Source of the DNA: Chondrosia reniformis
Taxonomy: Eukaryota > Porifera > Demospongiae > Chondrillida > Chondrillidae
Direction of reading: 5' to 3'
Assembly: GCA_947172415.1 (NCBI GenBank)
Contig: OX359189.1
Coordinates: forward strand, 4,478,501-4,542,500
DNA: 64,000 bases
A program made the position numbers and the translations under genes. The notes under the pieces were generated by a model that did no database searches, was not told where the DNA came from, and was given only the letters and a program-made list of their open reading frames with translations. Shown here in pieces: positions 63,001 to 64,000 of the stretch. Within the stretch, counting starts at the first letter, position 1. Each line of letters begins with the position of its first letter.

Positions 63001-64000
63001 TGTTTTTCAAATATATCCCATAATATAACCTCTAGTCTTAGCCCAATATATCTCTAAATTTTTGCCGAATACATCCCATGGTTTTTCCGAATATATCCCA
63101 TTATTTTTGCAAATATATCCCATAATTTAGGCCAAATATAACCAATAATTTAAAAATATTGACAATCATATCCCATAATATATCCCATAATTTTAACCAA
63201 TATACCCCTTACGTTTTGGCAAATATATCCGATAGCTATTAACAAATATATCCCATAGTATATCCCATAATTTTTGCCCATATACCCCATAATTTTGCCA
63301 AGACATCACTTAGTTTTTGCAAAATATATCCAATGGACCAGTATATCCCATAGTTTTGCCAAATATATCCCATAGCTTTTGCCGAATATAGCCCATAAAA
63401 GAACCTATAGTCTTAGCCCAATATATCCTATACTTTTTCCGAATATATCCCATAGTTTTTGCTAATAATTACCATGCTTTTGCCAAATATATCCCATAAT
63501 ATAACCTTTAGTCTTAGCCCAATAAATCCCATAGTTTTTGCCCAATATATCCCATTGTGTTTCCGTATATATCCCATAGTTTTTGCAAATATATCCCATA
63601 ATTTTGCCATATATATCCCTCAGTTTTTGCTTAATAAATCCAATTATTTAAAAATATTGCCAATTATATCCCATAATATATGAAATACTTTTACCCAAAA
63701 TACACCTTAGTTTTCAGCAAATAAATCCCAGAGCTTCGGACAAATATATTCCATAGTATATCCCATAATTATTGTCCCATATTTCAAATAATTTTATCTA
63801 ATATAACCCATAAAATAACCAATAGTCTCAGCCCAATATAATGAAAAGTCTTCGCCAAATATATCCCATATTTCTTCCAAATAAAACTCATAATTCTTGC
63901 CAAGTATATCCCATAATATAATCTATTGTCTTAGCCCAATATATCCCATAGTTTATCCAAATATATCTTATTTTTTCAAATATATCCCATAGTTTTTACC
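60048..64000. repeat. 23-bp satellite, block 8 (CCCATA on plus), runs off the window
   Basis: Opens with ATATTTTTCCAAATATATCC, matching the junction at 34095. It contains the AATGAAAAGTCTT marker at 60333 and 63840 (3507 apart) and continues to the last base, so the satellite's full extent is unknown. Confidence 0.92.

Noticed and set aside
26127-64000. Dozens of frames of 60-121 codons on both strands
   Set aside because: All are translations of the 23-bp satellite, which lacks stops on one strand. They show the same repeated YPI/NISHS or GYIWQKLWDI text and no independent coding signal.

Overview
The window is eukaryotic and most likely from an animal, probably an invertebrate. It carries a complete-looking Helitron (rolling-circle) transposase gene on the minus strand with a 2A peptide, candidate GT...AG introns, small non-coding mobile repeats, and about 46 kb of satellite DNA. 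I see no bacterial gene organisation. The species cannot be named from the sequence.

Layout. 1-90: a short palindromic element. 91-1121: no gene seen. 1122-8839 (minus): a Helitron. Its main reading frame encodes a basic leader ending in a 2A ribosome-skipping motif, an array of 23-residue STPR-type repeats, a Cys-pair/DUF6570-like region, a HUH-Y2 Rep nuclease and a Pif1-like superfamily 1 helicase. An OTU cysteine-protease domain follows in another frame and is broken by an in-frame stop. 8840-16090: low-gene DNA with two arrays of a 45-bp minisatellite, traces of pogo-like elements and one candidate spliced gene with a proline/threonine-rich exon (13452-14030). 16091-24389: a 7.6-kb array of a 13-bp repeat bounded by inverted repeats of about 350 bp, so the whole is built like a giant foldback element. 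24444-26126: a spacer and a second 13-bp array. 26127-64000: 38 kb of an AT-rich satellite of about 23 bp, in blocks of alternating orientation. It is interrupted by a 267-bp foldback insertion resembling a Penelope-like element end (35786-36052) and by a unique island (55554-56445) holding one exon-like open stretch.

How the parts fit. The Helitron proteins would act together: Rep nicks and joins DNA, the helicase unwinds it, the STPR array is a plausible DNA-binding module, and the 2A motif would release the N-terminal leader as a separate polypeptide. The OTU part is inactive as it stands. The rest of the window is shaped by tandem duplication, inversion and small insertions. Nearly all longer reading frames right of 26 kb arise because the satellite unit lacks stop codons on one strand.

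Residue numbers for the Helitron protein count from the first ATG of the open frame (8839); subtract 160 for the start I prefer (8359).
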